Source of the DNA: Treponema primitia ZAS-2
GTDB taxonomy: Bacteria > Spirochaetota > Spirochaetia > Treponematales > Breznakiellaceae
Reading direction: 5' to 3'
Assembly: GCF_000214375.1 (NCBI RefSeq)
Contig: NC_015578.1
Coordinates: forward strand, 1,612,001-1,676,000
Length of the DNA stretch: 64,000 bases
Shown: positions 9,517 to 18,281 of the stretch, in pieces
Position numbering within the stretch: the first letter of the stretch is position 1
How the letters are laid out: the number at the start of each line of letters is the position of its first letter
Notes under the pieces: generated by a model
What the model was told of the DNA's origin: nothing
The model's input: the letters and a program-made list of their open reading frames with translations, nothing else
Database searches by the model: none
Program-made: the position numbers and the translations under genes

Positions 9517-10085
9517 AGAATAAAAGTAATGAACTACAAGGGAATGGTACCGGAAAATTTCGCTCAACCACAGTATTGGCAGTACGCCGGGACGGCAAGG
9601 TTGCCATGGCCGGGGATGGCCAGGTAACTCTGGGGGAGACGGTGATGAAGAACAATGCCCGCAAGGTCAGGCGTCTTCTGGACGGCAAGGTCCTCTGCGG
9701 CTTTGCCGGGGCCACTGCCGACGCCTTTACCCTCTTTGACCGGTTTGAGGAAAAACTCAAGGAGTATTCCGGTGACCTTGCCCGGGCGGCGGTGGAGCTT
9801 GCCCAGGCCTGGCGCACCGACCGGGCCCTCAGGAAGTTGGAAGCCATGCTCCTGGTGGCGGACAAAGCCAAGACCCTGCTCATCTCCGGCACCGGGGATG
9901 TGGTGGAGCCTGCGGAAAACGCCCTGGCCATAGGCTCCGGGGGCAATTACGCCTATGCTGCGGCCCTGGCCTTTCTGGAAGGCAGCAGTTATTCTGCGGC
10001 AGAAATCGCCGAGAAGAGCCTTAGAATAGCAGGAAGCATCTGTATCTATACCAATGGGAATATTACCCTGGAGGAGCTGGACTGA
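9513..10085 (+). CDS. hslV: HslV/ClpQ peptidase subunit
   Basis: Proteasome-beta-like threonine peptidase forming the core of the HslVU protease; 190 residues. The catalytic N-terminus [19 protein letters not shown] and the [14 protein letters not shown] helix are clear. In most bacteria the first catalytic Thr follows the initiator Met directly, but here it is residue 19, after an 18-residue polar extension, and no alternative start codon lies between 9513 and the Thr. Removal by autolysis (as in proteasome beta subunits) or use of another N-terminal residue must be assumed for activity. Coupled to xer upstream (ATGA) and to hslU downstream (1-base overlap). Confidence 0.93.
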   Translation: MKNKSNELQGNGTGKFRSTTVLAVRRDGKVAMAGDGQVTLGETVMKNNARKVRRLLDGKVLCGFAGATADAFTLFDRFEEKLKEYSGDLARAAVELAQAWRTDRALRKLEAMLLVADKAKTLLISGTGDVVEPAENALAIGSGGNYAYAAALAFLEGSSYSAAEIAEKSLRIAGSICIYTNGNITLEELD

Positions 10086-11665
10086 TGAGCGAAAAAAACC
10101 TGGACCGGCTTACCCCCCGGGAAATCGTTGCGGAACTGGACAAGTATATTGTGGGCCAGAAAAAAGCCAAGCGGGCGGTGGCAGTAGCCCTGCGGAACCG
10201 TATCCGGCGGCTCAAGCTGGACCCGGAAGTGCGGGAGGACATTGCCCCCAAGAACATACTCATGATAGGCCCTACGGGGGTGGGGAAAACCGAAATTGCC
10301 CGGCGCTTAGCAAAACTGGCGGGTTCCCCTTTCATAAAAGTGGAGGCCACCAAGTACACCGAGGTAGGCTATGTGGGCCGGGACGTGGAATCCATGATCC
10401 GGGACCTCATGGCCGCAGGGGTGCAGATGGTAAAACAGGAGATGCAGGAAACGGTCACCGCGGAAGCGGAAAAACGGGCCGAAGAAGCGCTGTTGGATCT
10501 CCTCCTCCCGGGTACCGGAAAAAAACCCAAGGAGCCAAAGACCCCGGACGGCCCGGTGGTACGGCCCATGGGAGCCTTTTCCATCAACCCCAATAACGGC
10601 GGCGGAAACGGAGCTTCCTTTATGGGCGCCGCCATCCAAGTGGGGATACCGGTATCCCGGAAGCAAAGCGGTGACACCCCTGAGCTTACGGCAGATTCGG
10701 AACAAACAGAAACCCTGAATGATTCTGCGGGAAGTACCGGAAACCAAAAAGACTTCGGGAACACTAATGATTCAAGAAATCAAAAAGACTCTACCCGTGA
10801 AAAATTCCGGGCCATGCTCCGGGATGGAAAACTTGAGGACCGGCTGGTTGAGATCACCATAAGCCAGAACCCCCAGTTTCCCATTGAAATGATGGGCGGC
10901 GGCGGCATGGAAGACCTGGAAAACAGCCTTTCGGGTATCGCCGGATTTTTCGGCGGCGGCAAGAAAAAGAAGCTGCTTCCGGTCAGCCGGGCCAGGGAAA
11001 TCCTAAAAGCCGAGGAATCGGAAAAACTCATAGACCGTGACCGGGTAAGCGACGAAGCCCGGCAGCGGGTCTGCGAAACCGGCATCGTATTTATTGATGA
11101 GATCGACAAGATCGCCGTAAAGGGCGACCGGGGAGGGGGGCCCGATGTTTCTCGGGAAGGGGTACAGCGGGACATACTGCCCATAGTCGAAGGCGCCACG
11201 GTGAACACCAAGTGGGGCCCCGTGGACACCAGTCACATCCTCTTCATTGCAGCCGGGGCCTTCAATGTCAGCAAGCCCTCGGACCTGATCCCGGAACTCC
11301 AAGGCCGCTTCCCCTTGCGGGTGGAACTGGAATCCCTGGGCAAGGATGAATTCCTCCGTATCCTCACGGAGCCGAAAAACGCCCTGACCAAGCAGTACAT
11401 CGACCTGCTGGGTACCGAGGATGTGACAATCGACTTTGTCCCTGAAGCCATTGAACGCCTGGCAGCCCTGGCTGCGGACGTGAATTCCCGGCTGGAAAAC
11501 ATAGGCGCCCGCCGGCTTCATACCATCATGGAGGCCCTTCTGGAGGAACTTTCCTTTGAGGCTCCGGATATTGCACCCACAAAAATTTCCATCACCGAAG
11601 CCTATGTGAACGAGCGGCTCAACGACCTGGTGGTGGACAACGACCTGGGGAGATATATCCTGTGA
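10085..11665 (+). CDS. hslU: HslU/ClpY unfoldase ATPase
   Basis: AAA+ unfoldase feeding substrates into HslV; 526 residues, longer than the usual ~440-470. Walker A is GPTGVGKTEIARR (about 62), then the pore loop region KYTEVGYVGRDVE, Walker B IVFIDEIDKIAV near 338, and C-terminal sensor region NIGARRLHTIMEALLEE. The extra length is in the I domain (about residues 140-240), which contains a Gly/Asn-rich and Ser/Thr/Asp-rich low-complexity stretch, probably disordered. Directly coupled to hslV. Confidence 0.95.
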   Translation: MSEKNLDRLTPREIVAELDKYIVGQKKAKRAVAVALRNRIRRLKLDPEVREDIAPKNILMIGPTGVGKTEIARRLAKLAGSPFIKVEATKYTEVGYVGRDVESMIRDLMAAGVQMVKQEMQETVTAEAEKRAEEALLDLLLPGTGKKPKEPKTPDGPVVRPMGAFSINPNNGGGNGASFMGAAIQVGIPVSRKQSGDTPELTADSEQTETLNDSAGSTGNQKDFGNTNDSRNQKDSTREKFRAMLRDGKLEDRLVEITISQNPQFPIEMMGGGGMEDLENSLSGIAGFFGGGKKKKLLPVSRAREILKAEESEKLIDRDRVSDEARQRVCETGIVFIDEIDKIAVKGDRGGGPDVSREGVQRDILPIVEGATVNTKWGPVDTSHILFIAAGAFNVSKPSDLIPELQGRFPLRVELESLGKDEFLRILTEPKNALTKQYIDLLGTEDVTIDFVPEAIERLAALAADVNSRLENIGARRLHTIMEALLEELSFEAPDIAPTKISITEAYVNERLNDLVVDNDLGRYIL

Positions 11666-11672
11666 TTGGGGT

Positions 11673-11699
11673 TAAAAGACGTTTAGTAAGTGCCGATGA
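11673..11699 (+). promoter_or_regulatory. Sigma-28 (FliA) type flagellar promoter
   Basis: TAAA at 11673-11676, then exactly 15 bases, then GCCGATGA at 11692-11699. This matches the bacterial sigma-28 consensus TAAA-N15-GCCGATAA at 11 of 12 positions. It sits between the hslU stop and flgB, leaving a short leader with a GGGAGA ribosome site before the ATG at 11718. It is the likely start of the flagellar operon transcript. No equally good sigma-70 site is seen in the gap. Confidence 0.85.
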
Positions 11700-11717
11700 T
11701 AAGAATGGGAGAATGTA

Positions 11718-12134
11718 ATGATATCGAATAACTTTGAAAAAACTGTGGATCTCCTGCACCGCTCCATGGATGCAGCCCTGATCCGCCGGGATGTGATAGC
11801 CAATAACCTTGCTAACTCGGAAGTTCCCAATTTTAAGCGGTCCAATGTGAACTTTGAGAGCGAGCTTAAGCGAGCCCTGGAAACAGAAAAACAGCGGCCC
11901 GCCCTGGACCTGACCCTGACTAATCCCAAGCACATCCCCAACTGGCGTGAGCGGGATTACCGGGACGTGGAACCCCGGCGGGTACTGGACTATACCAGTA
12001 CGTCCAAAAACAACGGGAACAATGTGGACGCCGAGCAGGAAGTGATGCTGGCCCTGGAAAACCAGATGATGTATACCCTTCTGGCCCAGGCCCAGACTTT
12101 TGAATTCAGCCAGATCAATATGGTCTTGAGATAA
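11718..12134 (+). CDS. flgB: FlgB flagellar proximal rod protein
   Basis: Component of the periplasmic rod that joins the MS ring to the hook; 138 residues, typical. The N-terminal helix carries the rod-protein signature (IRRDVIANNLANSEVPNFKR) and the C-terminus ends with the family helix EVMLALENQMMYTLLAQAQ. First gene of the flagellar operon behind the sigma-28 site; flgC follows after 11 bases with its own AAGGAGATAG ribosome site. Confidence 0.95.
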   Translation: MISNNFEKTVDLLHRSMDAALIRRDVIANNLANSEVPNFKRSNVNFESELKRALETEKQRPALDLTLTNPKHIPNWRERDYRDVEPRRVLDYTSTSKNNGNNVDAEQEVMLALENQMMYTLLAQAQTFEFSQINMVLR

Positions 12135-12145
12135 GGAGATAGAAT

Positions 12146-12604
12146 ATGGGACTTTTCAGTTCGATTAACATAGCTGCCACGGGGATGAGTGCCGAACGGC
12201 TCCGCTCGGATGTGATCGCCGACAACATGGCCAATGCCTCCACCACCCGTACCGCCGAGGGGGGACCCTTCCGCCGGAGCCGGGTGGTGCTGCGGCCCCG
12301 GGTTGAACAGCCCTACTGGCGTTCGCCTTTTCTGCCGGACATGATGGACAACGGCCCAGGACAGGGGGTCCGGGTGGCGGAGATACAAAAGGACACCACC
12401 CCGAACCGTCTGGTCTACGATCCCACCCACCCGGATGCAATTAAAGCCGGACCCCAGGCTGGGTACGTGGAGATGCCCAACGTTGATGTGGTCACCGAAA
12501 TGGTGGATATGATCGCGGCGACCCGGGCTTATGAAGCAAACGCTTCTATTATAGAAGGTTCCAAGACAATGTTTCTGCGGGCCCTGGATATAGGCAGCAG
12601 ATAA
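12146..12604 (+). CDS. flgC: FlgC flagellar proximal rod protein
   Basis: Second rod protein, 152 residues. The N-terminal motif (IAATGMSAERLRSDVIADNM) and the C-terminal signature VEMPNVDVVTEMVDMIAATR followed by AYEANASIIEG are diagnostic of rod/hook proteins and of FlgC in particular. Exported through the flagellar type III apparatus with no cleaved signal. Sits between flgB and fliE, the standard spirochaetal order. Confidence 0.95.
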   Translation: MGLFSSINIAATGMSAERLRSDVIADNMANASTTRTAEGGPFRRSRVVLRPRVEQPYWRSPFLPDMMDNGPGQGVRVAEIQKDTTPNRLVYDPTHPDAIKAGPQAGYVEMPNVDVVTEMVDMIAATRAYEANASIIEGSKTMFLRALDIGSR

Positions 12605-12623
12605 ATTAAGGGGGAGGGGATAG

Positions 12624-13022
12624 ATGACAATTTACAAACCTGAACTGGTAAGCGGGGACAAGGTCCCCATGGCGATAACAAATCCCAAGCACCTGGTACC
12701 CCAGGGCGGGCCCTTCTCAATCGGCGGCAAACTTGCGGCCGGCCAGGGCTCCCTGATTTCCGAAATGGGAAACACCATTGGCGCCGAGGCGGTTCTCGGC
12801 ACCGGCAGCTTTGAGGATGTGATGCTCCGGGCCCTGGACAGGGTCAGCGGGGAGCAGCAGTTTTCAGCGGATTTAACCCAAAGGGCCATCATTGAGCCTG
12901 GTTCCGTGGATGTCCATGACATAACCACCGCCCAGGCCAAGGCCAATATGTCATTGAACATAGCCCGGACCGTACTGAGCCGTGTGGTCCAGGGTTGGAA
13001 GGACATAATCAATACAAGATAA
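12624..13022 (+). CDS. fliE: FliE, MS-ring/rod junction protein
   Basis: Small exported protein connecting the FliF ring to the rod; 132 residues. The conserved C-terminal half is recognisable: SFEDVMLRALDRVSGEQQ, then VDVHDITTAQAKANMSLNIA and RTVLSRVVQGWKDIINTR. The N-terminal third is variable, as in the family. GGGGGAGGGG precedes the ATG. Followed by a 98-base gap with two hairpins before fliF. Confidence 0.92.
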   Translation: MTIYKPELVSGDKVPMAITNPKHLVPQGGPFSIGGKLAAGQGSLISEMGNTIGAEAVLGTGSFEDVMLRALDRVSGEQQFSADLTQRAIIEPGSVDVHDITTAQAKANMSLNIARTVLSRVVQGWKDIINTR

Positions 13023-13028
13023 GGGCCA

Positions 13029-13096
13029 TTAGCAGGGCTGCTAAAGCAGCTTAACATAGTTATAAATTAAAGGAGAAATCCGGCGTTGCCGGGTTT
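13029..13096 (+). promoter_or_regulatory. fliE-fliF intergenic stem-loops
   Basis: Two competing small hairpins, TTAGCAG/CTGCTAA (13029-13044) and GCTGC/GCAGC (13037-13050), share the same CTGC bases and cannot form together. Downstream is a stronger 9-pair stem AAATCCGGC/GCCGGGTTT with a 3-base loop (13076-13096). No clean T-run follows, so full termination is unlikely; partial attenuation, an RNA-processing site or protection of the mRNA end are possible. The fliF ribosome site (GGGGAGGGG) lies after it. Confidence 0.4.
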
Positions 13097-13120
13097 CCCG
13101 TTCTTCTGGGGAGGGGAACT

Positions 13121-14827
13121 ATGAACGAATTTTTCAAAAAAATCTTTGGACAGATCTCAGGACTTTGGGGCAAGTGGAGCTGGCTGCAAAGGGGCATACT
13201 CATCGGTATAACCGTGGCGGTCATCGCCGGGCTTATCGCCCTGGTGACGGTTTCTTCTGCACCCACCCTGGTGCCGGTCATCGATGTGTCTATCAAGGAC
13301 GAGATTAGCCGGGACCGGATCATCACCCGGATCAACGAGGAGGGGGTTAAAACCTCAATCAACGCTTCCGGGGTTATCATGGTGGAGGATGCCAAGACTG
13401 CCCAGCGTTTGCGGTCCATCCTTATCCGGGAGGACCTTATCCCCTCGGGAACCGACCCCTGGGCCATCTTCGACAAGGATCGCTGGTCCATTACCGACTT
13501 TGAGCGGAACGTCAACTTCCAGCGGGCCCAAACCCAGATGGTTACGGACCATATTAAATCTATTGATGATGTAGACGACGCTAACGTTACTATCGTGTTT
13601 CCGGCCCGGGAGCTTTTTTCCGCAGACCAGAACCCGGTTACCGCCAGCGTTATTATCACCCCCCGGCCGGGCAGCGATATTACGGCGAACCGCAAAAAAA
13701 TCGAAGGCATCCAGAAGCTCCTCAAATTTGCCATCGAGGGCCTCAAGGACGAGAACATCGTTATCGCGGATCAGAACGGCATGATGCTCAACGATTTTGC
13801 GGGCATGGCGGAATTTGACCGCCTGGCGGTGATAGAGCGGGAAACCAAACTGGTCCAGGGCCTGGAAGCCAAGTACCGGGCCATGGCGCTCAAGTCCCTC
13901 CAGGGGACCTTCAGCTCCGACCGGGTCCGGGAACTCAATATCAAGATCGATATGGATATGTCCAAGAAGGCGGTAAGTACCGAGGAATACTTCCCCATCA
14001 CCATAAAGCCCCGGACCCCGGGCCTTTCCTACGACGATTCGGAAAGCGCCAAATCCATTACCCGGTCCTTTTCCAACTCTAGCACCGCCTGGGAAGGCAC
14101 GGGCTTTAACCCCGAAGGCCCTGCGGGGGTAGAGGGCCAGACCGCCCCGGCTTTCCGGGACATGTCCAACCTCTACGGAAAGGTGAACCAGGAAACCAGA
14201 ACCCAGAACGAAGAAATCAACAGCCGGCATATACAGGAAGAAAAAAGTCCCAGTATTGACCGGGTAACCGTATCGGTGAATATCGACGGAACCTGGAAAT
14301 TGAAGTATGATGAAAAGAAGAACCCGGTGATACTGGTGGATGGTTCCCGGGAACGGGAATATACCCCGGTTGCGCCGGAGGATCTTAAGGCCGCCCAGGC
14401 CTTGATCCAGGACGCCATTGGGTTCAGCGCCGGCCGGGGGGACTCAGTAACGGTGCAGAACATCCGCTTTGACCGGACCAAGCAGTTTTTCGACGAGGAC
14501 GCCGACTACCACCGGCAGAAGCAGATGCAGACCACTATCCTGGTGCTCCTTTCAGGGGTGGCCCTGCTCCTGGTCGCCTTTATCGCCTTCCGGATGATCA
14601 CCCGGGAGATGGAACGGCGTCGGCGGCTTCGGGAAGAGGAACTTGCCCGGCAGCATCAGGAGATGCGGGAACGGGCCTTCCAGGAAGCGGAGGAAGAAGG
14701 GGTGGAGGTATCCATGTCCGTGGAAGAGCGGAAGCGCATGGAACTCCAGGAGAACGCCATCAATATGGCGAAGGAACATCCCGGGGATGTAGCCCAGCTT
14801 ATCAGAACCTGGCTTTTGGAGGAATAG
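13121..14827 (+). CDS. fliF: FliF flagellar MS-ring protein
   Basis: Inner-membrane ring protein on which the basal body is built; 568 residues. One membrane helix near the N-terminus (about 27-47) and one near the C-terminus (about 468-487) flank a large periplasmic region with ring-building motifs (for example GVKTSINASGVIMVEDAKTA and DDANVTIVFPARELFSADQ). The cytoplasmic C-terminal tail (EHPGDVAQLIRTWLLEE) is the FliG-binding segment. fliG follows after 3 bases. Confidence 0.96.
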   Translation: MNEFFKKIFGQISGLWGKWSWLQRGILIGITVAVIAGLIALVTVSSAPTLVPVIDVSIKDEISRDRIITRINEEGVKTSINASGVIMVEDAKTAQRLRSILIREDLIPSGTDPWAIFDKDRWSITDFERNVNFQRAQTQMVTDHIKSIDDVDDANVTIVFPARELFSADQNPVTASVIITPRPGSDITANRKKIEGIQKLLKFAIEGLKDENIVIADQNGMMLNDFAGMAEFDRLAVIERETKLVQGLEAKYRAMALKSLQGTFSSDRVRELNIKIDMDMSKKAVSTEEYFPITIKPRTPGLSYDDSESAKSITRSFSNSSTAWEGTGFNPEGPAGVEGQTAPAFRDMSNLYGKVNQETRTQNEEINSRHIQEEKSPSIDRVTVSVNIDGTWKLKYDEKKNPVILVDGSREREYTPVAPEDLKAAQALIQDAIGFSAGRGDSVTVQNIRFDRTKQFFDEDADYHRQKQMQTTILVLLSGVALLLVAFIAFRMITREMERRRRLREEELARQHQEMRERAFQEAEEEGVEVSMSVEERKRMELQENAINMAKEHPGDVAQLIRTWLLEE

Positions 14828-14830
14828 TAT

Positions 14831-15889
14831 ATGGCAAAAGCAGCAGCTCCAGGCGGCGGCGCCGCCGCGGGAGGAAAGAAAAAAGGTGTCAAGGATTTTA
14901 CCGGGCGCCAGAAAGCCGCAGTTTTCCTGGTCAGTATAGGATCGGAAATATCTGCGGAGATTTTTAAGTACCTCCGGGAAGATGAAATAGAAACCCTCAC
15001 CTTTGAGATAGCCCGGCTTGAAACCATAGAGCCGGATCAGAAAGAGGCGGTCCTCATAGAGTTCCAGGAACTCATGATGGCCAATGAGTTCATCACCACA
15101 GGGGGTATCGACTATGCCCGGGAACTTCTGGAAAAATCCCTGGGAAGCCAGAAAGCCATTGATATTATCAACCGCCTCACTTCCAGTCTCCAGGTACGGC
15201 CCTTTGACTTTATACGACGCACTGATCCTGCGCACCTCTTAAACTTTATCCAGCAGGAACACCCCCAGACCATCGCACTTATTCTGGCATACCTGGAGCC
15301 CCAAAAGGCGTCACTGATCTTGCAAAACCTCCCCCATGAGGTACAGAGCGATGTGGCTAAGCGTATCGCCACCATGGACCGGACCAGCCCTGAGGTGCTC
15401 CGGGAAGTGGAACGAGTTCTGGAGAAAAAACTCTCCACCCTGTCCAGCGAAGACTACACCGCCGCAGGTGGTGTGGAAAGCATCGTAGAAATACTGAACA
15501 TGGTTGACCGTTCATCAGAGAAGCAGATCATAGAAGCCCTGGAAGACGAGGACCCGGAACTGGCTGAAGAGATCAAGAAACGGATGTTCGTGTTCGAAGA
15601 CATTGTCATGCTGGACGACCGGGCCATACAGCGGGTTATGCGGGAAGTGGATTCCCAGGAACTTTCCAAGGCCCTCAAATCGGTGGATACGGAAGTGCAG
15701 GATAAGATATTCCGGAACATGTCAAAACGCGCCGCTCAGATGCTGAAGGAAGATATGGAATTTATGGGCCCTGTACGGCTTAAGGACGTTGAGGAAGCCC
15801 AGCAGAAGATCGTATCCATAATCAGGCACCTGGAAGAGACCGGGGACATTGTGGTTGCCCGGGCCGGTGAGGATGAGTTAGTCGTATGA
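14831..15889 (+). CDS. fliG: FliG flagellar motor switch protein
   Basis: Rotor protein that receives torque from the stator and transmits switching; 352 residues. After an Ala/Gly/Lys-rich N-terminus come the FliF-binding domain (RQKAAVFLVSIGSEISAEIF), the middle domain with the EHPQTIALILAYL motif that binds FliM, and the C-terminal domain with the charged torque helix (DDRAIQRVMREVDSQELSKA). The stop overlaps the fliH start (ATGA). Confidence 0.97.
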   Translation: MAKAAAPGGGAAAGGKKKGVKDFTGRQKAAVFLVSIGSEISAEIFKYLREDEIETLTFEIARLETIEPDQKEAVLIEFQELMMANEFITTGGIDYARELLEKSLGSQKAIDIINRLTSSLQVRPFDFIRRTDPAHLLNFIQQEHPQTIALILAYLEPQKASLILQNLPHEVQSDVAKRIATMDRTSPEVLREVERVLEKKLSTLSSEDYTAAGGVESIVEILNMVDRSSEKQIIEALEDEDPELAEEIKKRMFVFEDIVMLDDRAIQRVMREVDSQELSKALKSVDTEVQDKIFRNMSKRAAQMLKEDMEFMGPVRLKDVEEAQQKIVSIIRHLEETGDIVVARAGEDELVV

Positions 15890-16923
15890 TTACTAAAGCT
15901 GTTTTCAGGCCAGGGGAACTGGTCATGGTGGATCAAAAAGTTTTTCTGGAGCCCCCCCAGGCTTATGCGGAGCTGCCCTCCTTTTCGAGCCCCGCCCTGG
16001 AGCCCCTGGATGAACTTGAAGAGATGCCGGAATTTCTCGGCCCCACTGCAGACGATCTCAGGCGGGAAGCGGAACTGTTCAAAAGTAATTGGGACGCAGA
16101 ACGGGAAGCCATGATCGCCGAAGCTAAGGACAAGGCGGAAGCCATTGTCGCCGACGCCCAGGCCAATGCCGGCGAAGAGACCCTCCGGGCCGCCGAGGAA
16201 GCCCAGGAACTAAAAACCCGGGCGGAAGCGGAGGCGGAGACCCTCCTGGCTGAGGCAAAACAAAAGGCGGAAGAGCTTGAAAACTCCGCCCAAACCACCT
16301 TTGAGAAGGATCGCAAAGAGGCAGTCGATGCGGGAACCAAGGAAGGTCGGGAAGCAGGATACGCCGAAGGAAAAGCCGAAGCGGATCGCCTGATTGAGCG
16401 GGTCCAAACCGTGCTGGAACGGGCCCAGGGCCGGCGGGAAGAAATCCTGGAAGAGACGGAACAGCAGATCATCGATCTGGTGCTCATTTTGACCCGGAAG
16501 GTTATCAAGATCCTTTCGGAGACCCAAAAGGATGTGGTCAAAGCCAATGTAAGCGAAGCCCTGAGTAAAGTTAAGGGCCGGGGAGATATTATTATCCGGG
16601 TGAACATGACGGATGTAAAACTCACCACCGAACACATCAACAGTTTTATTACGAAGATGGAAGGTGTCAAGGGCATACAGGTGGCGGAGGATTCCACGGT
16701 TGGTCCCGGGGGCTGCATCATAGAAACCGATTTTGGGGAAATTGACGCCCGGATCAGCAGCCAGCTTTCTGAGCTTGAATCGAAAATACTGAATATGACC
16801 CCCATAAAGACGAAACCAAAGTCCCCTGCGGGGCCCTCGGTCTCCGGAGGACAGACCTCCGGCAGGGGGCTTGGCGCCCTCAGCGAGCAAGCTGAAACAG
16901 CGGACAGCGAAGCGGCTGAATAG
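15886..16923 (+). CDS. fliH: FliH flagellar export ATPase regulator
   Basis: Peripheral-stalk-like partner of FliI; 345 residues, on the long side. The N-terminus carries FRPGELVMVDQ, then a long Ala/Glu-rich coiled-coil region (about 60-200; repeats of EAEAE and AKQKAEEL type), then the globular C-terminal domain typical of FliH/V-ATPase E subunits (IIDLVLILTRKVIKILSETQ ... GGCIIETDFGEIDARISSQL). The last 40 residues are Pro/Ser/Gly-rich and likely disordered. Overlaps fliG by 4 bases and is followed by fliI after 8. Confidence 0.9.
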   Translation: MITKAVFRPGELVMVDQKVFLEPPQAYAELPSFSSPALEPLDELEEMPEFLGPTADDLRREAELFKSNWDAEREAMIAEAKDKAEAIVADAQANAGEETLRAAEEAQELKTRAEAEAETLLAEAKQKAEELENSAQTTFEKDRKEAVDAGTKEGREAGYAEGKAEADRLIERVQTVLERAQGRREEILEETEQQIIDLVLILTRKVIKILSETQKDVVKANVSEALSKVKGRGDIIIRVNMTDVKLTTEHINSFITKMEGVKGIQVAEDSTVGPGGCIIETDFGEIDARISSQLSELESKILNMTPIKTKPKSPAGPSVSGGQTSGRGLGALSEQAETADSEAAE

Positions 16924-16931
16924 GGGAGTGT

Positions 16932-18281
16932 ATGGAAACCTTATTAGACAAGTATATTGAAACTGCGGAAGAAGTTGAAACCATAAAATACGTGGGCCAT
17001 GTGATAAAGGTCCAGGGTATACTCATAGAAAGTCTCGGCCCTTCCGCCGTGATAGGAGAAGTGTGCCGCATAGAAGTACCCCGGGGTAAAGGGGTCATCC
17101 AGGCAGAAGTGGTGGGCCTCTCCAATGGCATAGTGCAGCTCATGGCCTACGAGGATATTGAAGGCATTGAGATAGGCAATAGGGTAGTGGCCTCAGGCGC
17201 TGCATTAGGGGTTGCAGTTTCCAACAAACTATTGGGCAGGGTCCTGGACGCCATGGGCCGCCCCAGTGATGGGAAGGGCGAGATAGATTCCCCCCTGCAG
17301 TATCCTGCCATCGCCAGCCCCCCGCCCCCCCTGAGCCGCAGACGTATTAAAGAGCGTATTGCAACCGGGGTGCGGGCCATAGACGGCATGTTAGCCGCAG
17401 GCCGTGGGCAGCGTCTGGGGATCTTCGCCGGTTCCGGGGTGGGGAAGTCCACCCTCCTGGGCATGATAGCCCGGAACACCAATGCTGATGTTAATGTTGT
17501 TGCCCTCATCGGAGAGCGGGGCCGGGAAGTCAACGATTTTATTGAAAATGATCTGGGCCCCGAAGGCCTGGCCCGGAGCGTAATTATTGTAACCCCTTCT
17601 AATTCCCCCCCCCTGGCCCGGCTTCGGGGCGCCTACACTGCCACTGCGGTGGCAGAATACTTCCGCGACCAGGGCCTGGACGTGATGCTCCTCTTTGACT
17701 CGGTCACCCGTTTCGCCCGGGCCCAGCGCGAAATAGGCCTGGCAATCGGGGAACCCCCGGCCACCCGGGGCTATACCCCCAGCATGTTTGACTCCATGCC
17801 CAAGCTCCTGGAACGCAGCGGCACTTCCGACCGGGGATCCATCACCGGCTTCTACACCATCCTGGTTGACGGGGACGACATGGACGAGCCTGTGGCGGAC
17901 ACAGTCCGGGGTATCCTGGACGGCCACATCATCCTTTCACGGGACCTGGCTCAGCGTTACCATTACCCCGCCATCGACGTGCTCACCAGCATATCCCGGC
18001 TGGCCCCCGCCGTATCCGGCCCGGTGACCAACAAAGCTGTGGGCTACATACGCCGGCTCATGGCGGACTATGCGGCGGCTGAGGACCTTATCAACGTGGG
18101 AGCCTACCGCACAGGCTCCAATCCAGCTATTGATCAGGCCATCGCCAAGCGGGAGGCCATTGAGAATTTCCTCGTCCAGAATGTGGATGAAAAATCCACC
18201 ATGAGCGAAACCCTAAAGACCCTGGCCGCCATAGCGGACATGCAGATCCCCGATGAAGAGCTGTCCCGGTACCGCGCATGA
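16932..18281 (+). CDS. fliI: FliI flagellar export ATPase
   Basis: F1-beta-like ATPase energising flagellar type III export; 449 residues. Walker A GSGVGKST lies at about 167-174, with GERGREVNDFIENDL, the Walker B region VMLLFDSVTRFARAQREIGL and EPPATRGYTPSMFDSMPKLL as family marks. Start ATG has GGGGAG upstream. Overlaps fliJ by 4 bases. Confidence 0.97.
   Translation: METLLDKYIETAEEVETIKYVGHVIKVQGILIESLGPSAVIGEVCRIEVPRGKGVIQAEVVGLSNGIVQLMAYEDIEGIEIGNRVVASGAALGVAVSNKLLGRVLDAMGRPSDGKGEIDSPLQYPAIASPPPPLSRRRIKERIATGVRAIDGMLAAGRGQRLGIFAGSGVGKSTLLGMIARNTNADVNVVALIGERGREVNDFIENDLGPEGLARSVIIVTPSNSPPLARLRGAYTATAVAEYFRDQGLDVMLLFDSVTRFARAQREIGLAIGEPPATRGYTPSMFDSMPKLLERSGTSDRGSITGFYTILVDGDDMDEPVADTVRGILDGHIILSRDLAQRYHYPAIDVLTSISRLAPAVSGPVTNKAVGYIRRLMADYAAAEDLINVGAYRTGSNPAIDQAIAKREAIENFLVQNVDEKSTMSETLKTLAAIADMQIPDEELSRYRA

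Noticed and set aside
13067-13096. Sigma-28 promoter in front of fliF (TAAA-N16-GCCGGGTT)
   Set aside because: Spacing is 16, the -10 matches only in its first half, and the same bases form a strong hairpin.
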